Below the pieces are notes generated by a model. The model saw only the letters and a list, made by a program, of their open reading frames with translations, had not been told where the DNA came from and did no database searches. Made by a program: the position numbers and the translations under genes. Below are positions 1 through 7,718 of a DNA stretch of 64,000 bases, one piece after another (position 1 is the first letter of the stretch; each line of letters starts with the position of its first letter). Origin of the DNA: Thermoplasmatales archaeon (GTDB taxonomy: Archaea > Thermoplasmatota > Thermoplasmata > Thermoplasmatales > Thermoplasmataceae); contig CP060531.1 of NCBI GenBank assembly GCA_016806715.1, forward strand, positions 977,966-1,041,965. The letters are read 5' to 3'.

Positions 1-1
1 C

Positions 2-586
2 ATAGTTTTCTCGAAAGAAGGGGACGCCGACATAGTACTGGATTCATCGGTATCGATGATAAAACGGGGATTGAAGCCAAACTATTCCCTGATATCCGGA
101 CTGTCGGGATTCATGCCAGGCGTTGGAAATAAAATAGCCATATGGAGAAAGGGTAGCGCTGGAGACGTTCTTGCAAGGGCCGTTACTGCCCTGAAGGGAA
201 TGAAACCAGAAATTATATACGTCGATGAACAGCCAGGCATAAAGGAAATGCTGTCTTCAGGAAAGGCCGATTCAGCAGTTGTTGCTGCCCCAAATGGCAG
301 GATCATAACGTTTGAGGAGCTGCTCGCGGAGCATGGCATCAAAATGCCCGGGAGTTGTGTTGCAAAGGTCAGCGACTCCGTAAAGAACGATTTTCTCGAG
401 GCACACAATGCGGGGTTGAAAAGGTTCAGGGAGGATCCGGAAGGGACTTCCAATTTTGTCGCCTCGGTTCTGCCGGTAAAAACAGGCGTTGGATTTATCA
501 GGGACGCGATTCTGAAAGCCAGAACTGAAGTCAGTGAAATCAAGGATGACGAGGACTTCACGCTACTTGTGAAAAAATTCTCCTGA
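2..586 (+). CDS. Conserved hypothetical protein, 5'-truncated by window edge
   Basis: The frame is open from base 2 to the stop at 586, with an internal ATG at 56 giving 176 residues, so the gene probably starts before the window. No transmembrane segment or signal is visible in the part present. The mixed alpha/beta pattern, with a segment reading like a hinge (GKADSAVVAAP) followed by helices, recalls the second lobe of periplasmic-binding-protein-fold domains. A Thermoplasmatales DUF3834-type protein is my best guess, but it is only a guess. It ends 9 bp before the MFS gene that follows, so the two are probably co-transcribed. The function is not recognised. Confidence 0.6.
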   Translation: MVFSKEGDADIVLDSSVSMIKRGLKPNYSLISGLSGFMPGVGNKIAIWRKGSAGDVLARAVTALKGMKPEIIYVDEQPGIKEMLSSGKADSAVVAAPNGRIITFEELLAEHGIKMPGSCVAKVSDSVKNDFLEAHNAGLKRFREDPEGTSNFVASVLPVKTGVGFIRDAILKARTEVSEIKDDEDFTLLVKKFS

Positions 587-595
587 AGCCGGCAT

Positions 596-1774
596 ATGAT
601 CAGCAAGAGACCGTACATTGTGGTGTTGACTGTCATCGTTTCAATGACCTTTGCAGTAAGGTCGAGCAACAACATGTTCAGCACCACTGTACCGCTCCTG
701 GCAATGTATAACTTTCATTTCACCGATCTCATGGTTGGATTGCTCTCTGCAGTTGGAGCGGGGGCAACTTTCATCATGAGTGCCATGATTAACTCAAGGC
801 TGCATTCAGGACCCAGAAGATTGCTCTTTCTTGTCTCATCGTTCACCTACATGGTCATTTATCCATTATTTTACTTCTCAAACTATATCCTGATATGGCC
901 ACTTGTTATCATAGCTGGTTTTGTCCTTGGTTCATTGATGCCGAACATCATTACATCTGCAAGCCTTCTCGACAATAAGACACAGAGAGAAAGATTACTG
1001 TCAATTTACACTCTGACACTGAGCCTTTCCCTGATAGCGGGCCCTACAATTGAATCCGAAATCCTCCTGAAGTTCAGCCTCATTCAATCTTTCCTCTTCT
1101 TCACAGCATTACCTGTCGTGGCATTCATTTCGTCCTTTTATATCCAGTTTCCAGAAGATAAAAGCGCGGAGAAGATTCCGTATTACACTATATTCAAGGC
1201 TCATGGTTTCAAGGCGGCAACCCTGAATATCCTTACCTACAACATTCCATTTGCCCTGATCCTTACGTTTGGGGGTATTTATGCAAAGGATCAGTTTGGT
1301 GTTTCCTATTCCGTGATCACGCTCATATTCAGCCTGTTTTTCACATCATCGTTCCTGTCAAGGCTGCTCCTGACAATATATGTCCCGACGAAGATATTCA
1401 GGCTCATGACACTTTCGGTGATTGTAACAACAATAGGGCTCATTGCTCTTTCATTTTCTCCAAACATATACCTATTCGCTGTGAGTTTCCTCATTCTGGG
1501 GCTTCCCCATGGGTTCACGTACCCCCTCTCCATAATATCCATATCAAGAGGCTTTGAACAAACCATGAGAAGCGTTGCCAACAGCTACTTTTTCTCCCTT
1601 ATGATGATCGTAGGAGCATTGATGCCGGTCATATCTGGATTTATTGTTGGCTCAGTAGGCTTCAGGATCGGTTTTGTATCCATAGTCCCGGTGGTGGTAA
1701 TACTCTATATCCTCCTGAGGAAGGAGGCAGGATATCTTGAACTGCCGGAAAAAGCAATCGGGACAGTTGAATGA
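596..1774 (+). CDS. MFS transporter
   Basis: A 392-residue integral membrane protein with about twelve hydrophobic segments in two halves of six and a longer loop near residue 195, the layout of major facilitator superfamily carriers. The N-terminal half has the short basic loop after the second helix (NSRLHSGPRR) that corresponds to the MFS loop 2-3 motif. It would act in the cytoplasmic membrane as a proton-linked carrier. The substrate cannot be read from the sequence. It starts at an ATG 9 bp after the preceding gene, suggesting one transcript. A second, unrelated-looking MFS gene lies at 41207. Confidence 0.85.
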   Translation: MISKRPYIVVLTVIVSMTFAVRSSNNMFSTTVPLLAMYNFHFTDLMVGLLSAVGAGATFIMSAMINSRLHSGPRRLLFLVSSFTYMVIYPLFYFSNYILIWPLVIIAGFVLGSLMPNIITSASLLDNKTQRERLLSIYTLTLSLSLIAGPTIESEILLKFSLIQSFLFFTALPVVAFISSFYIQFPEDKSAEKIPYYTIFKAHGFKAATLNILTYNIPFALILTFGGIYAKDQFGVSYSVITLIFSLFFTSSFLSRLLLTIYVPTKIFRLMTLSVIVTTIGLIALSFSPNIYLFAVSFLILGLPHGFTYPLSIISISRGFEQTMRSVANSYFFSLMMIVGALMPVISGFIVGSVGFRIGFVSIVPVVVILYILLRKEAGYLELPEKAIGTVE

Positions 1775-2043
1775 GCCCTGGAAGTCTGGAGAAATATCTG
1801 TTCAGAACCTATGGCGAAAATCGAGCTTAGGGGAAAGCCTTTGTCAATTCCTGTTTTCCTTTGTCATCGTTTAGTTCCAGCAATTATTCCTCCCGTATAC
1901 TCATTTTCATCCCGCAGCTGAATTCTATTGTCTTTCTGGGATTTTACGACGTTTGCCTACATTGATTGTGACTGATTCCTGGCAATGGATTTCCGCCAAA
2001 GTTCAGAGCGCAAAGAGTAAATACCAATTGCAATTGTGAAGTT

Positions 2044-2241
2044 GTGGCATTTACCGACATGATAAAGATCTGTCCGAAGTGTGGGTCAATAAGAATAAAC
2101 TGGATAGCTGGTGGCATTGCTGGAGCAGTATACAAATGTGATGAGTGCAACTATGTCGGATCATTTATTCTTGAGATAAAACCTGAGAAGCTTGACCAGT
2201 TCAGGAGAGAGCTGAACGATAATAAGCGATCTGAACAATAA
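2044..2241 (+). CDS. Small zinc-ribbon protein
   Basis: A 65-residue protein with two CxxC pairs, CPKC near residue 10 and CDEC near residue 33, which together can form one treble-clef or zinc-ribbon site. The segment between them is hydrophobic and glycine-rich (AGGIAGAV). The C-terminal third is charged and helical. A TATA-like box (GTAAATAC, 2017-2024) lies about 24 bp before the GTG at 2044, which favours that leaderless start. The ATG at 2059 is an alternative that would place the first CxxC close to the N-terminus. Many archaea have such proteins. Its partner is unknown. Confidence 0.7.
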   Translation: MAFTDMIKICPKCGSIRINWIAGGIAGAVYKCDECNYVGSFILEIKPEKLDQFRRELNDNKRSEQ

Positions 2242-2297
2242 CTTGCTGTAGACACTGCAACAAGATACCCTGATGTTACGTTCTGCATTAAAAAATA

Positions 2298-2846
2298 TCA
2301 TTTATGAGCTATTTCAAGGGGTTTTGCTGACCCCTCCCGCTCAAGAAGAATTTTCTTCCTGCCAATTCCCATGCCGTATCCGCCAAGTTCGCCGTTTTTC
2401 CTGACGACCCTGTGACATGGTATTATAAGTGGCAAAGGATTGCTTGCACAGGCATTTGCAACGGCCCTGACTGCGTTGGGTTTACCTATCATTGATGCCA
2501 GTTGGCTGTATGTAACAGTTGTGCCGAATGGAATGTCCCTGAGGGCGTTCCATACCTTCAATTGAAATTCTGTCCCTGCAAAGTCCAGCGGAATATCGAC
2601 CCGCGAGCCCTGCAAATAAGCCAGTATCCTTTCTATGTATTTGCGCCCAGCCTCAGACTCTGAGAGTTTCGCACCTGGAAATTCATTTCTGAGGTACTCC
2701 ATTGCGTTATCCTCGGAGTCGGTGGCCGTAACTCCGCATAAGCCATTATCGGTGTAAGCAACAACAACTTTCCCGAGGTAGGTGTCTGCTACGGAATATG
2801 AGATTGTCTCCCCATATCTTCTTGCATCATGTCCAGACATGGTCAT
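2298..2846 (-). CDS. ogt: Methylated-DNA--protein-cysteine methyltransferase
   Basis: A suicide repair protein that moves the alkyl group from O6-alkylguanine in DNA to its own cysteine. The active-site motif IPCHRVV is present near residue 145. It is preceded by the DNA-binding HTH segment with the arginine finger region (GKPNAVRAVANACASNPLP) and followed by GGYGMGIGRKKILLERE, the usual C-terminal signature. At 182 residues it has the length of Ogt/MGMT proteins with the N-terminal ribonuclease-like domain. Two ATG codons lie two residues apart at the start (2846, 2840). It stands alone on the minus strand between plus-strand genes. Confidence 0.93.
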   Translation of the reverse strand: MTMSGHDARRYGETISYSVADTYLGKVVVAYTDNGLCGVTATDSEDNAMEYLRNEFPGAKLSESEAGRKYIERILAYLQGSRVDIPLDFAGTEFQLKVWNALRDIPFGTTVTYSQLASMIGKPNAVRAVANACASNPLPLIIPCHRVVRKNGELGGYGMGIGRKKILLEREGSAKPLEIAHK

Positions 2847-3312
2847 TACATGCTTAAATTACAATCTGGATATAATCAATTTGTCGGCATCACTGTGTCC
2901 GTATTCTTCTCAATCGCACGTTAGCCCATAGCCAGCCGGAATGCGAAAACCCAATTTCAGCTCTCATGCCATATAACCGCGCTTTCCTGGGACCCATTCT
3001 GATAAGTGAATGCTCAGGCTAAACTATCATCATTTCACGAGAGAAACTGTGTTATTGAATTGCTGGGAGATTATGGCGTTGATGTCAAGTCTTCTTTTCG
3101 AGAATCAAGGATCTCGATTCCAACGAGATGCACTCTCTACGATTATGTCATTATTGATGTCTGATCGCTCCTCAACTTTTCCTGATCTGTACAGAATTAA
3201 GATTAACAGGACACGTAAGATGTGTCACAGTTAATGAACTTCTGAATTATTCCTGACTGAGTGAAACTTTATAGTGCAATCAAAAATACCAAAGAAAATC
3301 GTATTGCTGTGC
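2847..3312. other. Intergenic region, possible decayed coding remnant
   Basis: This 466-bp gap has no convincing gene. Between about 3045 and 3165 one plus-strand frame reads as ordinary protein (ELLGDYGVDVKSSFRE and onward) without a start or any recognisable domain. It could be the tail of a lost gene. The other open frames here have atypical composition and look like chance. Confidence 0.4.
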
Positions 3313-3753
3313 TCACAAAGCTGTTTCCATGCCAAGTTTCCTCGCTGTTGCGTTAAGTTCCTTGTCCGCAGAGCAGAACACAGCTCTTCCAGCTTCAATG
3401 CAAGTTTCAAGCTGAATTGCATCTACAATGTATATATGTTGTTCAAGAACTGCCTTGATCGCTTGCCTGATTATCTGGCTACTTACAGGATATATTTCAA
3501 CCGAGGAGGATCTTTCAAGTACACCCAACTCGCTCAACATTGTTTGGAGTCTACTTCGGGCATCAATGCCTATCTTCCTGGAGTACTTGTCGAAAACAAC
3601 GGCAGCCTCGCCAAGGTTGATCTCGGACAGGCAAATTACTGTCTCTCCCCGATAAGCCTGATGAAAGTAAGCGTCGGTCATGCTGCTATTTTCCTCCTTA
3701 ACTTACCTTTTGACCAGTATACTGGTATCAAGATAGATGTGTGACGCGTTCAT
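3313..3753 (-). pseudogene. vapC: VapC-type PIN-domain toxin with in-frame stop codon
   Basis: Read from the ATG at 3753, the frame encodes MNASHIYLDTSILVKR, then TAA (3705-3703), then VKEENSS and a further 122 residues to 3313, all in one frame. LDTSILVKRYVKEE is the classic N-terminal signature of PIN/VapC ribonucleases, so TAA replaces the usual tyrosine codon. The other acidic catalytic positions remain (SEINLGEA, YIVDAIQLE, SADKEL). The downstream part could restart at the ATG 3681, which has AAGGAGG 11 nt before it, but that product would lack the first catalytic Asp. The gene start overlaps the antitoxin gene by 26 bp, as usual for vapBC. It is most simply a recently inactivated toxin. 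Confidence 0.8.
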
Positions 3754-4012
3754 TTCGCACTTCCCTGACTTCTTTCTCTGAGTATACTCTACCTGTGAGA
3801 TCGGGTCTGTTCATCTCTACATCTTCCCCACTAAAGTATCCACAATCGAGATTAAGCTCACTGCACAGATCAATAAGGATATCCATTGTGGAAAGGGAGC
3901 GAAGTGATTTTTCGATGTAGTCGCTGAGAGTCCTTCCTTTTTTCAACAGAACCAGCTTTGCGTTTTCCACGACCGGTTTTTCTACCGATACGGTTATCTT
4001 TGTTTTAACCAT
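3728..4012 (-). CDS. vapB: VapB-type antitoxin
   Basis: A 94-residue protein whose N-terminus (MVKTKITVSVEKPVVENAK) has the alternating beta strand and helix of ribbon-helix-helix DNA-binding antitoxins, followed by a charged C-terminal tail that would thread through the toxin. It sits directly upstream of the PIN-domain gene on the same strand with a 26-bp overlap. Such antitoxins dimerise, bind their own promoter and neutralise the cognate PIN ribonuclease. The antitoxin frame itself is intact although the toxin frame carries a stop codon, so it may persist as a harmless remnant or protect against related toxins. Confidence 0.75.
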   Translation of the reverse strand: MVKTKITVSVEKPVVENAKLVLLKKGRTLSDYIEKSLRSLSTMDILIDLCSELNLDCGYFSGEDVEMNRPDLTGRVYSEKEVREVRNERVTHLS

Positions 4013-4292
4013 CTATCCAAATATACGGTAAGACGTTTTAAGCATTTTCACCGGTTTGTTTTTGAGTCGAAAGCAGACTCAGCACTTACTGTCAGATATA
4101 ATCGCATTCACAAGTTGATGAATCAATATATAATCCGAAGATAAATCTGCGTTTTAGAATGAATCTGTCAATATTTGATTGAATTTAAGGGAATACCAAA
4201 TACTATGGAAAGAATAAATCCAAGGTTGATTACACCTTTGAGCGTAAGTAATAAATACTGTGGCTAATTATAGTTGAATATAGTGATTAATA
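4013..4292. promoter_or_regulatory. Intergenic region between two divergent toxin-antitoxin operons
   Basis: This 280-bp AT-rich spacer separates the minus-strand VapBC-type pair from the plus-strand RelE-type pair and must carry both promoters. TATA-like stretches occur near 4250 (GTAATAAATACT) and 4275. No gene or clear palindrome was found. Confidence 0.4.
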
Positions 4293-4511
4293 ATGTCAAC
4301 AACTATACAGGTGAGTGAGAAGTTACAGCAGGAATTGTCAAAACATAAATTGTATAGCAAAGAGACCTACGAAGAGGTAATCTGGGATCTTATGGAAGAC
4401 TCACACGAACTAGACGAGGAAACAAAGAAAGAACTTGCCCAAGCTCGCTTGGAGATCAAAGAGGGCAAGTATCATACCATGGAAGAGGTAAAGAAGGAAC
4501 TGGGCTTTTGA
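4293..4511 (+). CDS. RelE-system antitoxin (small, acidic)
   Basis: A 72-residue acidic protein. The first half (STTIQVSEKLQQELSKHK) matches the beginning of archaeal antitoxins that pair with RelE-like toxins. The second half is a strongly charged helix (KKELAQARLEIKEGKYH) ending in the TMEEVKKELGF pattern common in that group. It precedes the toxin gene and overlaps it by 4 bp: the toxin's TTG start shares bases with this gene's TGA. The antitoxin would mask the toxin and repress the operon. The family name is inferred from context and pattern, not from a database search. Confidence 0.75.
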   Translation: MSTTIQVSEKLQQELSKHKLYSKETYEEVIWDLMEDSHELDEETKKELAQARLEIKEGKYHTMEEVKKELGF

Positions 4512-4762
4512 CCTACCAAGTGATATTCTCTGATCTTGCTTTCAAGCAATTGAGAAAACTTGACGGAGAAATAAGGGAAAGAATAGTCTCAAGCCTTGAG
4601 CGGATAAGGATAAGACCTGATGCTTATGTCAAGAAACTCGTTGGTGACGATGGTTACAAACTCAGGATTGGAAGCTATCGGGTGATCTTGGATCTCGACA
4701 GGGAAAAACTAATAATTCTGGTATTAAGAATAGGGCATAGGAAGAACGTTTATGATTCGTAA
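4508..4762 (+). CDS. relE: RelE/ParE-type toxin
   Basis: An 84-residue basic protein with the RelE fold pattern: YQVIFSDLAFKQLRKL at the N-terminus, the two-helix hairpin to about residue 35, then LVGDDGYKLRIGSYRVILDLD and ILVLRIGHRKNVYDS. The conserved arginines of the RIGSYRV and RIGHRKNVY segments, which contact ribosome-bound mRNA in family members, are present. It starts at a TTG that overlaps the antitoxin stop by 4 bp, a coupling typical of these operons. The frame is intact, so unlike the neighbouring PIN toxin this one is probably active. Confidence 0.87.
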   Translation: MTYQVIFSDLAFKQLRKLDGEIRERIVSSLERIRIRPDAYVKKLVGDDGYKLRIGSYRVILDLDREKLIILVLRIGHRKNVYDS

Positions 4763-5336
4763 GTTAGTTCATTGCTCCTCCGGCTCTTTTATTCTGAGTT
4801 TGATGACCACATGGAAACCTAAATGCTAAATCTATCTGTAATTCCATTTCTCCAACAGATATGCTGTAAGTCTAGTCTATTTTTGCATCAGGAGAAATCT
4901 GGAGTTTTCCAAGTATAAAATAATAAACTGGCTCCAGATTGTTATTCATCCGTGTATCTGTATTTAGTGATACTTCATAAACGTATCACTGATAACTATC
5001 TGTTGACACAGATATCTTATGGATCGTAAGCGGGAAAACGCGATCTTCAAGGAGGGTGCGCTTTCATTATTGTGGTGGACTTTTCCAGTTTCATATCCAG
5101 TTATAATGGCTTCCGCTACCTGGTTTTGATTCTACAGCAATCTAGCTTGTGTGAATTCTCTACTCTATCACGCGTATGCGCTGATCATTGAGAAACTTGA
5201 ACGGTTTAACCTTAAAATAGCGGATTTATGCAACCTCATTTGTTCCATGTCCAGGCTCCATCTTATCTACCATATATTTATAAGCATCTTTTTGATGAAA
5301 ATTCACTGACTGTAATAAGGGGGATTGTAGTTTCTT
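4763..5336. other. Intergenic region without gene; contains a perfect 8-bp inverted repeat
   Basis: No open frame of this 574-bp stretch looks like protein. It contains an inverted repeat at 4966-4990 (listed separately) and a TATA-like sequence at 5273-5282 that could serve the nucleotidyltransferase gene at 5337, giving a leader of about 30 nt. Its AT-rich, gene-poor character fits an accessory patch shaped by insertions and losses. Confidence 0.5.
4966..4990. repeat. Inverted repeat, 8-bp arms with 9-bp loop
   Basis: AGTGATAC at 4966-4973 is exactly complementary in reverse to GTATCACT at 4983-4990. It could be an operator half-site pair or a transcript hairpin after the RelE operon. No gene lies within 200 bp on either side, so its role is open. 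Confidence 0.6.
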
Positions 5337-5732
5337 ATGGCAGAACCGGAATATATTATTGATGAAGCTGTCAAGGGAATAATGGCTTTGCCAGGCAGCG
5401 AAGGTGTTGAATTCATTTATCTCTACGGGTCAGTGTCAAGTGGAAAATCACATGCCGGCTCAGACATTGATCTTTGCATATATTATAGCGGCACAGATCA
5501 GGAAGCATACAAATTCCTTCTTAGTGCAATGTCCACAGTTGACATTAACATTCTTGACATCAAACTTTTCAGACAGTTGCCACTATATATCAGAATTGAT
5601 GTCCTCAAGGGCAGGCTACTGTACGCAAGGTATGGTCCCAAGGTTTACGAAATTGCCTATGATACCCTTAAGGAATATGATGAGTTTGAGCCCAGATTTT
5701 TTGACTATATAGGGAAAGAGGCGATTCGTTGA
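5337..5732 (+). CDS. mntA: MNT-type minimal nucleotidyltransferase (antitoxin of MNT/HEPN systems)
   Basis: A 131-residue protein with the pol-beta nucleotidyltransferase motif IYLYGSVSSGKSHAGSDIDL near residues 27-46, that is GSx(8)DxD with both metal-binding aspartates, followed by the third-acid strand and a helical tail. Proteins of this size act as MntA, which AMPylates and so silences a HEPN ribonuclease encoded next to it. Here the HEPN gene expected downstream appears cut down to about 38 codons (5729-5845). It may therefore be an orphan antitoxin. The start ATG follows GGGGGAT by about 13 nt. Confidence 0.82.
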   Translation: MAEPEYIIDEAVKGIMALPGSEGVEFIYLYGSVSSGKSHAGSDIDLCIYYSGTDQEAYKFLLSAMSTVDINILDIKLFRQLPLYIRIDVLKGRLLYARYGPKVYEIAYDTLKEYDEFEPRFFDYIGKEAIR

Positions 5733-5845
5733 AGAAAGGCGGAATAAGAGATCCTTTAGTGTACACGAAGATCACTGAAATGAAACATAGGATTGGGAGA
5801 ATGGATTGGAAAAGTTACATTTCAAGGGCAAAGATATGGCCATAA
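5729..5845 (+). pseudogene. Possible truncated HEPN toxin remnant
   Basis: A 38-codon frame begins at a TTG overlapping the MNT stop by 4 bp, the coupling expected for an MNT/HEPN pair, and reads RDPLVYTKITEMKHRIGRM before stopping at 5843-5845. The charged helical start resembles the first helix of HEPN/DUF86 proteins, but the RxxxxH catalytic motif would lie beyond the stop and is not found. I infer a toxin gene whose body was lost when the membrane-protein genes were joined downstream. It could also be a chance short frame. Confidence 0.4.
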
Positions 5846-5894
5846 CAAGGTTGTAGAACCTAAGAAAATTGAATATGAAGGTGTGGAGGTGGGT

Positions 5895-6224
5895 ATGACC
5901 GTGTCTGTGGATCCTGCGTTGGTACTTGCAGTCGCTATATTGGCTGCTGCGCTATTAGCAGACTGTGCATTTTTTTACGGCTACGCCCTGTACCATAATT
6001 CTCCTACGATGTATATAGACGTTGGTGGGAGTTGGGGAACCCAATGGTACAACTTGTATCAACTTGGGGCCTATGGAAAAGAAGGAGTTTTCTCTGGAAA
6101 CTTCAACTCCAACAGTGGTACATTCTATCACGTATGTATTGCAGGCGTGGGTGGACTGGAAGCCATCAGTGCGATGAATCCACACAGTGGGGTTTGGAAT
6201 CCAAATGCTGAGCCCCCGCGGTGA
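5895..6224 (+). CDS. Small exported or membrane-anchored protein, unknown function
   Basis: A 109-residue protein starting at the ATG 5895, which has a strong ribosome-binding site (GGAGGTG) just upstream. An upstream in-frame TTG at 5793 is less likely. Residues 6-30 form one hydrophobic segment (ALVLAVAILAAALLADCAFF). The remainder is rich in Gly, Asn, Tyr and Trp and would lie outside the cell (IDVGGSWGTQWYNLYQLG; GNFNSNSGTFYHVC). Two cysteines lie in or beyond the membrane segment. It is followed after 3 bp by a small multi-spanning protein. I do not recognise the family. A secreted peptide or surface factor with its membrane partner is possible but unproven. Confidence 0.6.
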   Translation: MTVSVDPALVLAVAILAAALLADCAFFYGYALYHNSPTMYIDVGGSWGTQWYNLYQLGAYGKEGVFSGNFNSNSGTFYHVCIAGVGGLEAISAMNPHSGVWNPNAEPPR

Positions 6225-6227
6225 TCA

Positions 6228-6512
6228 GTGATCCATGTGATTCCTTACACCATTACCCAAATTACTAATCTTCTATTTCAATCGGCCAGTCTCATCTGGA
6301 TTCCAGTCACTTTCCTGTACATCTATATTCTAATCAGGATTTCTCTTAGGAGACCCGTGACTTGGTTCATTTACGGACTATCTGCGCTTTTGGAATCACT
6401 ATTCAGCATCCTAGCTTTTTCGTACTTGGGCATTCTTGTTATCCTAGTGCTAGTTGGTCCCGTTTTGTTAAGTGCTGCTTTCCGCTTCAGAAGGCTAAGA
6501 GAACAGAAATGA
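6228..6512 (+). CDS. Small membrane protein, about three transmembrane segments
   Basis: A 94-residue hydrophobic protein starting at GTG 6228, 3 bp after the previous gene, so the two are almost certainly translated from one mRNA. Hydrophobic stretches at roughly residues 13-36, 42-60 and 62-80 are joined by short basic loops (RISLRRP; RFRRLREQK), putting the C-terminus in the cytoplasm by the positive-inside rule. No catalytic motif is seen. Small polytopic proteins paired with a single-span exported protein occur as immunity proteins, assembly factors or holin-like partners. Which applies here cannot be decided. Confidence 0.55.
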   Translation: MIHVIPYTITQITNLLFQSASLIWIPVTFLYIYILIRISLRRPVTWFIYGLSALLESLFSILAFSYLGILVILVLVGPVLLSAAFRFRRLREQK

Positions 6513-6639
6513 AAGATAACGTGACTTTACATAGATATTTTTGATGGCTGTCTGCAAATAACCTTCAATACTGTGTGTATTGCTGATTGTCTTCCGGGTG
6601 CTACACTATTCTCCTTTGGTTTAGTTTCTCCTTGTTTAT

Positions 6640-7055
6640 GCAGGTAAGGGAAGTTTGGAGCCTCTGATGGTCTTTCAGACTCTGGCTGGATCATTCTTGA
6701 GTTTCGTCATCGTTGCCACCACAGTGCTTTCAAGTTCCTCTGCACTGTCGGGACAAAAATGGGAAGTTCCTGGTATTTCAGCATGTTCCACACAAACTCG
6801 TCTGGATTCAGTTCAGGAGAATATGCGGGAATGCGCCTTATGATCAGCCCGTCATTGTGGATTCCAAGGAATTTCTTTACCTTCCTGCTCCTGTGGATCA
6901 TGATGTTGTCCCGGAATATGTAAAGGAATCCTGGTATTTCTGAGAGAAGCTGTTCCAGGAAAGCAATGATATCATCCTCATTCATGCTTTCATTTTTCGT
7001 CATGAAGTAGAGATCACTCCCCGTTGAGGCGTGGTTCTTTGGCAGTGAAATTCAC
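6640..7055 (-). pseudogene. IS630-family transposase remnant
   Basis: The longest piece (7003 to 6707) encodes the C-terminal catalytic part of an IS630/Tc1-like DDE transposase: FRDNIMIHRSRKVKKF followed by AYSPELNPDEFVWNMLK, where D, N and E positions fit the family. The same frame extends upstream without a start to about 7052 (LPKNHASTGSDLYF). Downstream, the reading shifts by one frame into VATMTKLKNDPARV, followed by a stop and further family-like sequence to about 6640. The N-terminal HTH half is missing and at least one frameshift and one stop are present, so it is dead. No terminal inverted repeats were identified. Confidence 0.8.
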
Positions 7056-7197
7056 TGATCCAGAACCTGTCCTTGTTTAGTTGTGCTATGAGAATTGACT
7101 TTTATTTCCTTGCAAATTTTATTAGAATATTAATCAGCCATTACTTTCCTTATATATCAACTTCGTAATTGAAACCTGAAGTAAACCTAAATAGAAA

Positions 7198-7269
7198 TGG
7201 ACCGGTCGGGATTTGAACCCGAGGCCTCCTGCTTGCAAAGCAGGCGATCTACCGCTGATCTACCGGCCC
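7198..7269 (-). tRNA. tRNA-Ala (anticodon TGC)
   Basis: The minus strand folds as a cloverleaf: acceptor stem GGGCCGG pairing with CCGGTCC (one G-T pair), D arm GATC/GATC, anticodon stem CCTGC/GCAGG around TTTGCAA (anticodon TGC, read as Ala), T arm TCGGG/CCCGA around TTCAAAT. Discriminator A is at 7198. CCA is not encoded. Confidence 0.95.
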
Positions 7270-7393
7270 TTTTTCTCCATTATGTGCAAACTGTATAAAA
7301 CGATTTATTTTACACCGGCTCAGCTAAAGCACTATAATTGATTATCAATTAGGACATGAATAATGTCTATAAACTAAGAAAGTATCACAAATT

Positions 7394-7699
7394 ATGGTAT
7401 CTGAAGGGACTTTTTTCATAACTGTGATTATTGTTGCAATTATCACCTTCTTCGTCGGAGCATGGCTCGGAAGATTTCTCGTTAGGTATCCGTTTGGAAG
7501 GGGCCCAGTAACAGGTAAGGAATCGATTGTTGGAAGATATGCCGTAGTAACTTTAGTCAAGGAGGATGAGTATGAGGTCAGCGTTGATTCACAGAAATGG
7601 GCCGCAATACCATCTGAGAATGCAAAATTTGAGCAGGATGAAAAGGTAAAAATAATAGGTATAAAAGGACTTAAACTAATTATTTCAAAATATGAATAG
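7394..7699 (+). CDS. NfeD-like membrane-anchored OB-fold protein
   Basis: A 101-residue protein with one N-terminal transmembrane helix (residues about 7-28) and a soluble beta-rich domain from about residue 45. The segment ESIVGRYAVV, the repeated beta strands and DEKVKIIGIKGLKLIISK match the C-terminal OB domain of NfeD proteins, which in other genomes pair with stomatin/SPFH proteins to organise membrane microdomains. It lacks the ClpP-like protease domain of long NfeD forms. A TATA box (CTATAAACT, about 7368-7376) sits about 22-25 bp before the ATG, indicating a leaderless transcript. No SPFH gene is adjacent. Confidence 0.7.
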   Translation: MVSEGTFFITVIIVAIITFFVGAWLGRFLVRYPFGRGPVTGKESIVGRYAVVTLVKEDEYEVSVDSQKWAAIPSENAKFEQDEKVKIIGIKGLKLIISKYE

Positions 7700-7718
7700 G
7701 GGGAGGGGGGTCATGTTC

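Noticed and set aside
3010-3234. 74-codon open frame on the plus strand
   Set aside because: No start signal or domain, unusual composition, and another frame of the same stretch looks more protein-like. Treated as chance or decayed sequence.
3274-3744. 156-codon plus-strand frame opposite vapC
   Set aside because: Antisense to a clear PIN-domain frame; composition is that of a shadow frame.
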